From positions 1 to 64,000 of the forward strand of contig NZ_QOKW01000023.1 of NCBI RefSeq assembly GCF_008365375.1: a stretch of 64,000 nucleotides of DNA. The letters are read 5' to 3'. Position numbers and translations under genes: made by a program. Numbering within the stretch: the first letter of the stretch is position 1; each line of letters opens with the position of its first letter. Below are positions 21,372 through 29,884 of the stretch, piece by piece. The notes under the pieces were generated by a model. That model had not been told where the DNA came from and ran no database searches. It saw only the letters and a list, made by a program, of their open reading frames with translations. This DNA comes from Roseomonas genomospecies 6. Its GTDB lineage: Bacteria; Pseudomonadota; Alphaproteobacteria; Azospirillales; Azospirillaceae.

Positions 21372-21983
21372 TCAGCCCCACAGCCAGGGCTGGCCGCCGC
21401 GCTGCTTGCCTTCATACTGGTCGATGAAGGCGGCCTGCTGCATGGTCAGGCCGATGTCGTCCAGCCCGTTCAGCAGGCAATGCTTGCGGAAGGGATCGAC
21501 CTCGAAGGCGATCTTGCCGCCGTCCGGCCCGGTGATTTCCTGCTTCTCCAGATCCACCGAAACGATGGCGTTCGACCCGCGCGAGGCGTCGTCGAGCAGC
21601 AGGTCCACCTGCTCCTTCGGCAGCCTGATCGGCAGGATGCCGTTCTTGAAGCAGTTGTTGAAGAAGATGTCCGCGAAGCTCGGCGCGATGATGCAGCGGA
21701 TGCCGAAATCGGCGAGCGCCCACGGCGCATGCTCCCGCGAGGAGCCGCAGCCGAAATTGTCGCCCGACACCAGGATCTTGGCGCTGCGGTAGGCCGGCTT
21801 GTTCAGGACGAATTCCGCGACCTCCGCGCCGTCCGGGGTGTAGCGCATCTCGTCGAAAAGATGCTTGCCCAGCCCGGTCCGCTTGATGGTCTTCAGGAAT
21901 TGCTTGGGAATGATCATGTCGGTGTCGACGTTGATCATCGGCAGCGGCGCCGCAACACCGGTGAGTACCGTAAACTTTTCCAT
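21372..21983 (-). CDS. leuD: 3-isopropylmalate dehydratase small subunit
   Basis: This 203-aa swivel-domain subunit starts [20 protein letters not shown]. It has the family signatures [37 protein letters not shown] and [20 protein letters not shown]. With LeuC (not in this window) it isomerises 2- to 3-isopropylmalate. The leuD-leuB order suggests an operon whose leuC lies elsewhere. AGGA lies 9 bases before the ATG. Confidence 0.97.
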   Translation of the reverse strand: MEKFTVLTGVAAPLPMINVDTDMIIPKQFLKTIKRTGLGKHLFDEMRYTPDGAEVAEFVLNKPAYRSAKILVSGDNFGCGSSREHAPWALADFGIRCIIAPSFADIFFNNCFKNGILPIRLPKEQVDLLLDDASRGSNAIVSVDLEKQEITGPDGGKIAFEVDPFRKHCLLNGLDDIGLTMQQAAFIDQYEGKQRGGQPWLWG

Positions 21984-22256
21984 CGCCAGAATCCTGTCGC
22001 GCAAAGAGGCGCAAGCGTGTGCATGCGGATTTCCGGTGAATAGCAGACCCGTCCGGCCAATGCCAGAGGAAGCTTGCCGCAATCCCCGCCCGCGCGGCGC
22101 GATTCCGTATCCCGGAACACAGCCGGACGAAACGAAATTGCTTCCAATTTCCCTCCGCCACTCTCGAAGCCGCCTCCGGCCCGGCATCCGGTCCTTGATG
22201 CGGGCCGCCCCCTCGCCTACCAAGGAGCCGACATTCCCTTGGGCTCCGCCACCTCC

Positions 22257-23876
22257 ATGACGCTTCTCCCGACCGCCCGCCGCCCGCGCACCGCGGCGCT
22301 CGCCTTCCTGCTGCTGGCGCCGCCGCTCTACGGCCTGTTCGGGCTGGCGCTGGGCATGGACGCCAACTGGGACTTGCGGAACTACCACTGGTACAACGCC
22401 TACGCCCTGCTGACCGGGCGGCTGGGGATGGACATGCTGCCGGCGCAGATGCCCAGCTTCTACAACCCTCTGCTGGACCTTCCCTTCTATCTGCTGGCCA
22501 CCCATCTGCCGGCCCGCGCGGCGGGATTCGTCTGGGGGACGCTGCATGGGCTGAACCTCGCGCTGGCCTTCCTGCTGGCCCACGCCACGCTGCGCACCGG
22601 CACCGCCTGGGGGCGGGTGGCGCTGGCCGCGCTGCTGGCGGTCATGGCGGGCTTCGGCGGCGGCACGCTGGGGCTGCTCGGCACCACCTTCCACGACAAC
22701 ATCGTCAGCCTGGGGGTGCTGGGCGCGCTGGTCGCGGTCGCGGGGTCGCTGCCGGGGCTGATGGACGGGCCGGCGCCGGGAGCCTTCGCGCGGGTCGTGG
22801 GGGCGGGGTTGATGGCCGGGGCCGCGATGGGCGCGAAGAATCCCACGGTGATCTACGCCGTCGGGCTCTGCCTCGCCTTCCTGGCGCTGCCGGCGCGGCC
22901 CTGGCGGCGGCTGTGGCTCTCCTTCTTCTTCGGCGTCGGGGTGCTGGGCGGCTTGGCGCTGTGCGGCGGCTTCTGGATGGCCAATCTGTGGGTGGAGTAC
23001 GGCAACCCCGTCTTCCCGCACATGAACCACGTCTTCAAGTCGCCCTTCGCAGCCCTCTCCGGCTACGTCAACGTCAGCTTCTTCCCGGAGTCGCGGCTGG
23101 AGCGGCTGTTCTTCCCCCTGGTCTTTCCCTTCGCCCCGCTGAAGGTCGGGGAGGTGCCCTTCTTCGACCTGCGCGTCCTGGTGCTGTTCCTCCTGGTGCC
23201 CGTCGCCGCGGCGCTGGCTCTGCTCGGGCGGGCGTTCGGGCGGCCTTCCGCAGATTTGGCGGACAGGGCCGCCACCCGCTACCTGCTGACCGCCATGGCG
23301 GTGGTCTACGCGCTGTGGGTGGCGATGTTCTGCATCTACCGCTATCTGGTGCCGCTGGAGATGCTGGCCCCGCTCGCCATCGTCATGGCCGCCGGGCTGC
23401 TTCCGGTGCCGCGCCGGGCGGCGCTTGCCCTGGCGGCGGCGCTCCTGCTGCTGGTCCAGGCCACCGCCCGTCCCGCCGATTGGGGCCGCGTGCCGTGGAG
23501 CGCCCATTGGGTGGAGGCCCAGGTGCCGCCCATCGGGTCCCCGGACGACACGATGGTGCTGATGGCCGGCTATTGGGCGATTTCCCACGTCATCCCGGCC
23601 TTCCCGCCGCGCATCCCCTTCGTGCGCATCCAGTCCAACTTCCTTCAGCCGGATTCGGTCGGCAATGGCTATCTCGCCCTGCTGACGGACAAGGTGGCGG
23701 CGCATCGCGGACGCTTCCTGATGCTGAGCACCATCCCCGACACACCGGGCGCTGCGAAGGCCGCCGCCCTGCTGGGGCTGCGGGTGGATCAGGACGACTG
23801 CCGCACCATCCCGAACAACCTTGGCGAGCCGCTGAACCTCTGCGCCGTGCAGCGAATGGAGAACCATAAAAGGTGA
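22257..23876 (+). CDS. Multi-pass membrane protein, probable GT-C-like glycosyltransferase
   Basis: About 540 aa with roughly ten or more hydrophobic helices. After the first helix lies a loop with acidic residues and aromatic bases ([20 protein letters not shown]), as in polyprenyl-phosphate-sugar dependent GT-C enzymes. Later segments include [20 protein letters not shown] and [20 protein letters not shown]. The start is uncertain: ATG 22257 has no Shine-Dalgarno, while an in-frame TTG at 22239 sits 11 bases after AAGGAG. It lies just before a DPM1-like transferase and gtrA, so a role in transferring a lipid-linked sugar to a surface glycan is likely but inferred. Confidence 0.78.
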   Translation: MTLLPTARRPRTAALAFLLLAPPLYGLFGLALGMDANWDLRNYHWYNAYALLTGRLGMDMLPAQMPSFYNPLLDLPFYLLATHLPARAAGFVWGTLHGLNLALAFLLAHATLRTGTAWGRVALAALLAVMAGFGGGTLGLLGTTFHDNIVSLGVLGALVAVAGSLPGLMDGPAPGAFARVVGAGLMAGAAMGAKNPTVIYAVGLCLAFLALPARPWRRLWLSFFFGVGVLGGLALCGGFWMANLWVEYGNPVFPHMNHVFKSPFAALSGYVNVSFFPESRLERLFFPLVFPFAPLKVGEVPFFDLRVLVLFLLVPVAAALALLGRAFGRPSADLADRAATRYLLTAMAVVYALWVAMFCIYRYLVPLEMLAPLAIVMAAGLLPVPRRAALALAAALLLLVQATARPADWGRVPWSAHWVEAQVPPIGSPDDTMVLMAGYWAISHVIPAFPPRIPFVRIQSNFLQPDSVGNGYLALLTDKVAAHRGRFLMLSTIPDTPGAAKAAALLGLRVDQDDCRTIPNNLGEPLNLCAVQRMENHKR

Positions 23877-23940
23877 GTGGATTAAATCAGGCGACTGTGC
23901 TGTTTAACTCCACACCGGCACCGTTTCGAAGCGCATCGCC

Positions 23941-24963
23941 ATGACCGTCTCCACCATCGACCGCCCCGCAACGACCGCAGCCCCGGCCATGGACCCTCAT
24001 TCGGCGCCCGTGGCGGCGCCCATCGTCGCGGTGCTGATCCCCTGCTACAACGAGGAGGCGGCGATCGCCGCCGTCGTGCGCGACTTCCGGGCGGCCCTGC
24101 CCGACGCCACCGTCTACGTCTACGACAACAACTCGTCGGACCGCACGGTGGAGGTGGCGAAGGCCGCCGGAGCGGTGGTCCGGCACGAGCCGTTGCAGGG
24201 CAAGGGCAACGTCATGCGCCGCATGTTCTCCGACATCGAGGCGGACGTCTATGTGCTGGTGGACGGCGACGACACCTACCACGCCCCCTCCGCCCCGCTG
24301 ATGGTGAAGCGGCTGTGGGACGACCAGCTCGACATGGTCAACGGCGCCCGCGTCACCGAGATCGTGAAGGCCTACCGGCCCGGCCACCGCTTCGGCAACA
24401 AGCTGCTGACCGGCATGGTCGCGCTGATCTTCGGCAACCGCATCGGCGACATGCTGTCCGGCTACCGCGTCTTCTCGCGGCGCTTCATCAAGTCCTTCCC
24501 GGCGCTGGCCAGCGGCTTCGAGACGGAAACGGAGCTGACCGTCCACGCGCTGGAGCTGAACATGCCCATCGCCGAGATCAAGGCCCCCTACAAGGACCGC
24601 CCGCCGGGCTCGCACAGCAAGCTGAACACCATCCGCGACGGCGTCCGCATCCTGCGCACCATCGTCAATCTGGTGAAGGAGGAGCGGCCCCTGCCCTTCT
24701 TCTTCGCCATCTTCGCGGCGCTGGCCGCGGCGTCGGTGATCCTCGCCTGGCCGGTGGTGGCGACCTATCTCCAGACCGGGCTGGTGCCGCGCCTGCCCAC
24801 CGCCGTGCTGTCCACCGGGCTGATGCTGCTGGGCTTCCTCAGCCTGACCTGCGGGCTGATCCTGGACACGGTGACGCTGGGCCGGCGCGAGGCCAAGCGC
24901 ATGCGCTACCTGTCCATCCCCGCGCCGGGTGTCCATCCGGTCCGCAAGGCCGCCGGGTCCTGA
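23941..24963 (+). CDS. DPM1-like family 2 glycosyltransferase with C-terminal membrane helices
   Basis: The 340-aa protein has a GT-A catalytic domain (about 25-230): VLIPCYNEEAAIAAVV, VYVYDNNSSDRTVEVA, and the nucleotide/metal site VLVDGDDTYHAP. It also has the DPM1-like stretch GNRIGDMLSGYRVFSRRFIK and KDRPPGSHSKLNTIRDGVRI. Two membrane helices follow (FFFAIFAALAAASVILAW and the LMLLGFLSLTCGLIL region). It probably builds a polyprenyl-phosphate sugar at the inner membrane. It ends 2 bp before gtrA, and the three genes look like one functional unit. Confidence 0.9.
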   Translation: MTVSTIDRPATTAAPAMDPHSAPVAAPIVAVLIPCYNEEAAIAAVVRDFRAALPDATVYVYDNNSSDRTVEVAKAAGAVVRHEPLQGKGNVMRRMFSDIEADVYVLVDGDDTYHAPSAPLMVKRLWDDQLDMVNGARVTEIVKAYRPGHRFGNKLLTGMVALIFGNRIGDMLSGYRVFSRRFIKSFPALASGFETETELTVHALELNMPIAEIKAPYKDRPPGSHSKLNTIRDGVRILRTIVNLVKEERPLPFFFAIFAALAAASVILAWPVVATYLQTGLVPRLPTAVLSTGLMLLGFLSLTCGLILDTVTLGRREAKRMRYLSIPAPGVHPVRKAAGS

Positions 24964-24965
24964 CC

Positions 24966-25400
24966 ATGGGCGGTCTTCTCAGCGCCCTGACCGGCAGCCG
25001 CCTCGGGCCGCTGGCCGTGCAGTTCGGCAAGTTCGGCCTCGTCGGCGTGGTCGGTCTGGTGGTGGACACGGCGGTCGTCTACGCGCTGGTGTTCGGGGCC
25101 GGGCTGGAGTTCTTCGCCGCCCGCATCCCGGCCTATCTGGCCGCCGCCACCACGACCTTCGCGCTGAACCGCGCCTTCACCTTCCGCGGGGCCGCCGACG
25201 CGCCGCTCCACATCCAGTGGGCCAAGTTCCTGGCCGCCAATGCCTTCGGCGGGGCGGTGAACTACGGCGTCTCGGTCGGGCTGGAGGCCGCCCTGCCGCT
25301 GGCCGAGGCCCACCCGGTGCTGGCCGTCGCCGCCGGCTCCCTGGCCGGCATGGCCCTGAACTTCGCCGCCTCCAAGCATCTGGTCTTCAAAGGCGCCTGA
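24966..25400 (+). CDS. GtrA-family membrane protein
   Basis: This 144-aa protein has four hydrophobic helices. It shows the GtrA pattern QFGKFGLVGVVGLVVDTAVV, a central TFALNRAFTFR and a terminal LNFAASKHLVFKG. GtrA proteins are thought to flip or help use undecaprenyl-phosphate sugars made by a partner GtrB/DPM1-like enzyme. That partner is the gene ending 2 bp upstream, so the pairing supports both calls. Confidence 0.9.
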   Translation: MGGLLSALTGSRLGPLAVQFGKFGLVGVVGLVVDTAVVYALVFGAGLEFFAARIPAYLAAATTTFALNRAFTFRGAADAPLHIQWAKFLAANAFGGAVNYGVSVGLEAALPLAEAHPVLAVAAGSLAGMALNFAASKHLVFKGA

Positions 25401-25555
25401 CGAAAGGCGCCCGGAAAGGGGCGCCCCTCCATCCGGATATGACCGGAAGCGGCATTGTGCACCGCCGCAGACACCCGACCTCCATGAAATGGGGCGCATC
25501 CTTCGGGAAAGGCCCCCTTCACCGCCCTGCCTCGGCGAGGAGCCGGGAGGTTGCC

Positions 25556-25891
25556 ATGAACAACAGCGATGTGCTGTGGGCCTGGGTGGCCGGCGTCACC
25601 GTGTCGCTGGCCCTGCTGGCCGGACTGTCCGGCGCGGAGGGACCGTCACCCCACCCCGCTGACGGACATTTCATGCTGCCGGAGGTGGCGATGGGCGCCG
25701 CGGGCTGGGATTACGAGGCGTGGGAGCGCACCGGCGGAACGCCGCCGCGGCCCGAGTCGGGCGATGCGCTCGCCCGGATGCTGGATCTGCTGGAAGGCGT
25801 GATGCCCGCAGCCGACGCAGCGTCGCCCGATGCCACCATGCCCGATGGGGACATGGCGGACACGGACACCGGCACGGTGGAGACGCAGTGA
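25556..25891 (+). CDS. Small membrane-anchored acidic protein of unknown function
   Basis: The start is set by CGGGAGG 5 bases before the ATG. The 111-aa product has one N-terminal helix (VLWAWVAGVTVSLALLAGL) and then an acidic, Pro/Asp/Met-rich tail (PDATMPDGDMADTDTGTVET) that is probably disordered. No family was recognised. Its stop codon lies in the first copy of a 14-bp tandem repeat. Confidence 0.55.
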   Translation: MNNSDVLWAWVAGVTVSLALLAGLSGAEGPSPHPADGHFMLPEVAMGAAGWDYEAWERTGGTPPRPESGDALARMLDLLEGVMPAADAASPDATMPDGDMADTDTGTVETQ

Positions 25892-25929
25892 ACTCTTTGC
25901 CGTGAACTCTTTGCCGTGAACTCTTTGCC
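25888..25929 (+). repeat. Three perfect tandem copies of a 14-bp unit
   Basis: GTGAACTCTTTGCC occurs at 25888-25901, 25902-25915 and 25916-25929 without change. The first copy contains the TGA stop of the preceding small gene, and the array ends 57 bp before dapF. Confidence 0.95.
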
Positions 25930-25986
25930 GCGGCCCCTCCGTGCGGCCATGGACTCCGCGGGTCCGGTCGCCATATAACGGCGGTC

Positions 25987-26847
25987 ATGACCCGCGAATT
26001 CCTGAAGATGCACGGGCTCGGCAACGACTTCGTCGTGATCGACGCCCGCAACACGCCGTACGCGCCGGCCGAGGCCGAGGTGCGCGCCATCGCCGACCGC
26101 AAGACCGGGGTGGGCTGCGACCAGTTCATCGTGATCGAGCCGGCGAAAACGGAAGGCACCGCGGGCTTCATGAGAATCCGCAACGCCGACGGCGGGGAGG
26201 TGTCGGCCTGCGGCAACGCCTCGCGTTGCGTCGGCTGGCTGCTGATGGAGGAAACAGGGGCGGAGCGCGTCGCCTTCGAGACCAACGCCGGCATCCTGGA
26301 AGCCTTCCGCGCGGACAACGGGCGCATCACCGTGGACATGGGTCCGGCCCGCCTGGATTGGGCGCAGATCCCGCTGGCCGGTCCGGCGGACACGCTGCGG
26401 CTGGACGCGGTGTCGCACGGCGGCTTCGCCGGTCCCACCGCCGTCAGCATGGGCAACCCGCACGCCGTCTTCTTCGTGGACGACGCCGAGGCCGTTCCGC
26501 TGGCCGAGGTCGGCCCGGTGTTCGAGCATCACCCGGCCTTCCCGGAACGCACCAACGTGGAGTTCGTCCAGATCCTGTCCCCCGGCAGCGTCCGCATGCG
26601 GGTGTGGGAGCGCGGGGCCGGCATCACCCAGGCCTGCGGGACCGGCGCCTGCGCCACCGCGGTCGCCGCGATCCGCCGCGGGCTGACCAACCGCAAGGTC
26701 GACGTGATCCTGGACGGCGGCACCCTGACCATCGAATGGCTGGAGGACGGCCGCGTCCTGATGACCGGCCCGGTCGCCCTCAGCTTCTCCGGGCGGCTGT
26801 CTCCGGATCTGACGGCGTCCCTGATCGACGACAGCCCCTTTCAGTGA
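25987..26847 (+). CDS. dapF: Diaminopimelate epimerase
   Basis: The 286-aa protein starts MTREFLKMHGLGNDFVVIDA and has both catalytic cysteines: C75 in SACGNASRC and C217 in QACGTGACA. Also present are GCDQFIVI, NADGGEVSACGN, MGNPHAVFFVD and ERTNVEFVQ. It converts LL- to meso-diaminopimelate for lysine and peptidoglycan. It heads the set dapF-mtaB-ftsY, a conserved alphaproteobacterial order; mtaB starts 7 bp after it. Confidence 0.97.
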   Translation: MTREFLKMHGLGNDFVVIDARNTPYAPAEAEVRAIADRKTGVGCDQFIVIEPAKTEGTAGFMRIRNADGGEVSACGNASRCVGWLLMEETGAERVAFETNAGILEAFRADNGRITVDMGPARLDWAQIPLAGPADTLRLDAVSHGGFAGPTAVSMGNPHAVFFVDDAEAVPLAEVGPVFEHHPAFPERTNVEFVQILSPGSVRMRVWERGAGITQACGTGACATAVAAIRRGLTNRKVDVILDGGTLTIEWLEDGRVLMTGPVALSFSGRLSPDLTASLIDDSPFQ

Positions 26848-26854
26848 CAGAGTA

Positions 26855-28114
26855 ATGAGCGACACCGTGTCCAACGAGCCGGAGATCGTCACCTTCGGCT
26901 GCCGCCTCAACACCTACGAATCCGAGGTGATGCGCACCCACGCCCGCAACGCTGGGCTGGGGGACGTCGTCATCGTCAACACCTGCGCGGTAACCTCGGA
27001 GGCCGAGCGGCAGGCCCGGCAGACCATCCGCAAGCTGCGGCGCGAGCGCCCGAACGCCCGCATCGTGGTGACCGGCTGCGCCGCCCAGATCGACCCCCAG
27101 CGCTATGGCGCCATGCCGGAGGTGGATCAGGTCCTGGGCAACCAGGAGAAGCTCCAGCCCGAAAGCTGGGGTCTGGCTCCGGCGGAGAAGGTGCTGGTCA
27201 ACGACATCATGTCGGTCAAGGAGACCGCCGGCCACCTGATCGGCGGGTTCGAGGACCGGGCGCGCGCCTTCGTCCAGGTCCAGCAGGGCTGCGACCACCG
27301 CTGCACCTTCTGCATCATCCCCTATGGCCGCGGCCCCTCGCGCTCCGTCCCCATCGGGGCGGTGGTGGAGCAGGTGCAGGCGCTCGTGAAGGCCGGCTAC
27401 AACGAGGTCGTGCTGTCCGGCGTGGACATCACCAGCTTCGGCCCCGACCTGCCGGGCACGCCGACCCTGGGGCAGATGGTGCGCCGCCTGCTGGCCCTGG
27501 TTCCGGAACTGCCGCGGCTGCGCCTGTCCTCGCTCGACTGCATCGAGATCGACGACGACCTGTGGCGCCTGATCGAGACGGAACCGCGGCTGATGCCGCA
27601 CCTTCACCTGTCGCTCCAGGCCGGCGACGACATGATCCTGAAGCGCATGAAGCGCCGCCACAGCCGCGCCGACGCCATCGCCTTCTGCAACCGCGTGCGG
27701 TCCTTGCGCCCCGACATGGTGTTCGGCGCCGACTTCATCGCCGGCTTCCCCACGGAAACCGACGAGATGTTCGAGAACACGCTGCGGCTGGTCGAGGAGT
27801 GCGGCCTGACCTGGCTGCACGTCTTCCCCTACAGCCCGCGCCCCGGCACCCCCGCCGCCCGCATGCCGCAGGTGGACGGCGGCGTCCGCAAGGAGCGCGC
27901 GGCCCGTCTGCGCGCTCTGGGCGCCGAGGCGGAAGCCCGCACCCTCGCGTCCCTGGTCGGGCGCGAGGTGTCGGTGCTGGTCGAGAAGGATGATCTGGGC
28001 CGCACCCAGCACTTCGCCGAAATCCGCCTGGGCACGTCCCAAACCCCCGGCTCCGTCCTGCGCGCCATGGTCACCGGATTGGCCGACGGCAAGCTGACCG
28101 GCACCCCCCTTTGA
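26855..28114 (+). CDS. mtaB: tRNA t6A37 methylthiotransferase MtaB
   Basis: The 419-aa radical-SAM methylthiotransferase has the N-terminal cluster ligands in FGCRLNTYES, NTCAVTSEAERQ and VTGCAAQIDP. Its radical-SAM triad Cys-x3-Cys-x2-Cys is in QQGCDHRCTFCIIPYGRG. LSGVDITSFG and ADFIAGFPTETDEMFENTL further fit MtaB rather than MiaB or RimO. It adds a methylthio group to N6-threonylcarbamoyladenosine at tRNA position 37 using two 4Fe-4S clusters. It lies 7 bp after dapF and 16 bp before ftsY. Confidence 0.95.
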   Translation: MSDTVSNEPEIVTFGCRLNTYESEVMRTHARNAGLGDVVIVNTCAVTSEAERQARQTIRKLRRERPNARIVVTGCAAQIDPQRYGAMPEVDQVLGNQEKLQPESWGLAPAEKVLVNDIMSVKETAGHLIGGFEDRARAFVQVQQGCDHRCTFCIIPYGRGPSRSVPIGAVVEQVQALVKAGYNEVVLSGVDITSFGPDLPGTPTLGQMVRRLLALVPELPRLRLSSLDCIEIDDDLWRLIETEPRLMPHLHLSLQAGDDMILKRMKRRHSRADAIAFCNRVRSLRPDMVFGADFIAGFPTETDEMFENTLRLVEECGLTWLHVFPYSPRPGTPAARMPQVDGGVRKERAARLRALGAEAEARTLASLVGREVSVLVEKDDLGRTQHFAEIRLGTSQTPGSVLRAMVTGLADGKLTGTPL

Positions 28115-28130
28115 GAACAGTGGACACGCC

Positions 28131-29360
28131 ATGATCCTGCGTTGGTTCGGCCGCAAGAAGCCCGAAGAGGAAGCCCGCAAGGACGAGCCGTCCGCCCCGC
28201 GTCCGGAAGCGGTCCCCGCCGAGCCCGCGCCTGCGGAGCCCGTCGCCGAGGAACCGCCCCCCGCGCCTGCGCCCGAGCCGGTGCCCGAGCCCGAGCTGCC
28301 GCCCCCGCCCGCGGTCGAGACCCCGCCCCCGCCCCCTGTCGCCCCGCCGTCCGGACCGGAGGAGCGCGAGGACGCACCGGAGATCGTCCGCGAGGAAGCG
28401 CCCGCCGCCTTCGCCGCGGAGGAGGAAAAGCCCAAGAAGGGCTGGTTCGCGCGGCTGAAGGACGGCCTGTCCAAATCCTCGTCCAAGCTGACGGAGGGCA
28501 TCTCCGGCATCTTCACCAAGCGCAAGCTGGACGACGAGGCGCTGGAGGAGCTGGAGGAGCTTCTCATCACCGCCGACCTCGGCCCGACCACGGCGGCCAA
28601 GGTGACGGCGGAGCTGGCGCGCACCCGCTTCGGCAAGGAGGTCAGCCCGGAGGAGGTCAAGGCCACGCTCGCCGCCGAGGTGGCGAAGATCGTCGGCCCG
28701 GTCGCCAGGCCGCTGGAGATCGACGCCGCGCTGAAGCCCCACGTCATCCTGGTGGTCGGCGTCAACGGCACCGGCAAGACCACGACCATCGGCAAGCTGG
28801 CGCGCCAGTTCCGGGCCGAGGGCAAGACGGTCATGCTGGCGGCGGGCGACACCTTCCGCGCCGCCGCCGTCAGCCAGTTGAAGATCTGGGGCGAGCGCAC
28901 CGGCTGCCCGGTGATCGCCCGCGACACCGGCGCCGACGCCGCCGGCCTCGCCTTCGACGCGCTGGAGGAGGCGCGGCGCCAGGGCGTGGACATCCTGCTG
29001 ATCGACACCGCGGGCCGCCTTCAGAACAAGGCCGGTCTTATGGAGGAATTGCGCAAGATCGTCCGCGTCATCAAGAAGGTGGACGAGAGCGCCCCGCATA
29101 CCACCCTGCTGACGCTCGACGCCACCACCGGCCAGAACGCGCACAATCAGGTGGAGGTGTTCCGCGACATGGTGAACGTGTCCGGCCTGATCCTGACCAA
29201 GCTGGACGGGTCGGCGCGTGGCGGCGTCCTGGTTTCGCTGGCCGAGCGGTTCAAGCTGCCGGTGCATGCCATCGGCGTCGGCGAAGGCGTCTACGACCTG
29301 CGACCCTTCGACGCCGACCAGTTCGCCAAGTCGCTGATGGGGTTGGAGGAGGTGCGCTGA
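28131..29360 (+). CDS. ftsY: Signal recognition particle receptor FtsY
   Basis: The 409-aa protein has a long acidic, Pro-rich N-terminal A region (about 1-100) followed by the NG GTPase. The helical N domain contains GWFARLKDGLSKSSSKLTEG. The G motifs are GVNGTGKTTTIGKLA, AAGDTFRAAAVSQL, DTAGRLQNK and TKLDGSARGG. It docks SRP-ribosome complexes at the inner membrane for co-translational insertion. It is the last gene of the dapF-mtaB-ftsY set. Confidence 0.97.
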   Translation: MILRWFGRKKPEEEARKDEPSAPRPEAVPAEPAPAEPVAEEPPPAPAPEPVPEPELPPPPAVETPPPPPVAPPSGPEEREDAPEIVREEAPAAFAAEEEKPKKGWFARLKDGLSKSSSKLTEGISGIFTKRKLDDEALEELEELLITADLGPTTAAKVTAELARTRFGKEVSPEEVKATLAAEVAKIVGPVARPLEIDAALKPHVILVVGVNGTGKTTTIGKLARQFRAEGKTVMLAAGDTFRAAAVSQLKIWGERTGCPVIARDTGADAAGLAFDALEEARRQGVDILLIDTAGRLQNKAGLMEELRKIVRVIKKVDESAPHTTLLTLDATTGQNAHNQVEVFRDMVNVSGLILTKLDGSARGGVLVSLAERFKLPVHAIGVGEGVYDLRPFDADQFAKSLMGLEEVR

Positions 29361-29373
29361 GCCCCTCCCGGCG

Positions 29374-29778
29374 TCAGCCCCCCTGCGCGCTGCGGCCGGG
29401 CGGCGGCGTGTAGCCGAGCGTGGTGGGCTGGCGCCGGCTGATTTCCTCGACCCGGCCACGCAGTTCGTAGAATTCGGCCGCCGACGGCATGGCCGCCAGC
29501 TTCTCGTCGATGCGGATCATCATGGGCATGAGGTGAGACAGCATCGACTTGATGTCCGTCACCTCGCCACGCAAGGCATGAACCTCGCCGCGCAGAGTGC
29601 CGACTTCGCCGCGCAGAGTGCCGACCTCGCTGCTCAGCGCCAACTGGCCGGTGCGCAGGACTCCGACCTCGTCACGCAAGGTGTGAACTTCGCCCCGCAA
29701 GGTGCCGACCTCGCCGCTCAGGGTCATCTGCCCATGCTCCAGCCGGCTCAGCCGCTCGCGGAACTCGTCGTCGGTCAT
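29374..29778 (-). CDS. Short coiled-coil protein with heptad repeats
   Basis: Of two adjacent ATGs, the one at 29778 is better spaced from AGAGG and gives 134 aa. Residues about 20-75 are a regular repeat of E-V-G-T-L-R-G (EVGTLRGEVHTLRDEVGVLR and similar). This is a textbook parallel coiled coil encoded by near-identical 21-bp units. The C-terminus is Pro/Gly-rich. Function is unknown; similar proteins act as oligomeric adaptors. It converges with ftsY and diverges from the AMP nucleosidase gene. Confidence 0.72.
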   Translation of the reverse strand: MTDDEFRERLSRLEHGQMTLSGEVGTLRGEVHTLRDEVGVLRTGQLALSSEVGTLRGEVGTLRGEVHALRGEVTDIKSMLSHLMPMMIRIDEKLAAMPSAAEFYELRGRVEEISRRQPTTLGYTPPPGRSAQGG

Positions 29779-29884
29779 CATCGCCTCTGAGGAACGTCCA
29801 TCGGTTGAAGGATAGGCGCATGCATTCGCATTGTCGAGTCCGCCTCCATGCGGCCTTTCCTCCGGGCCGGCGAGTGTCTATCTG

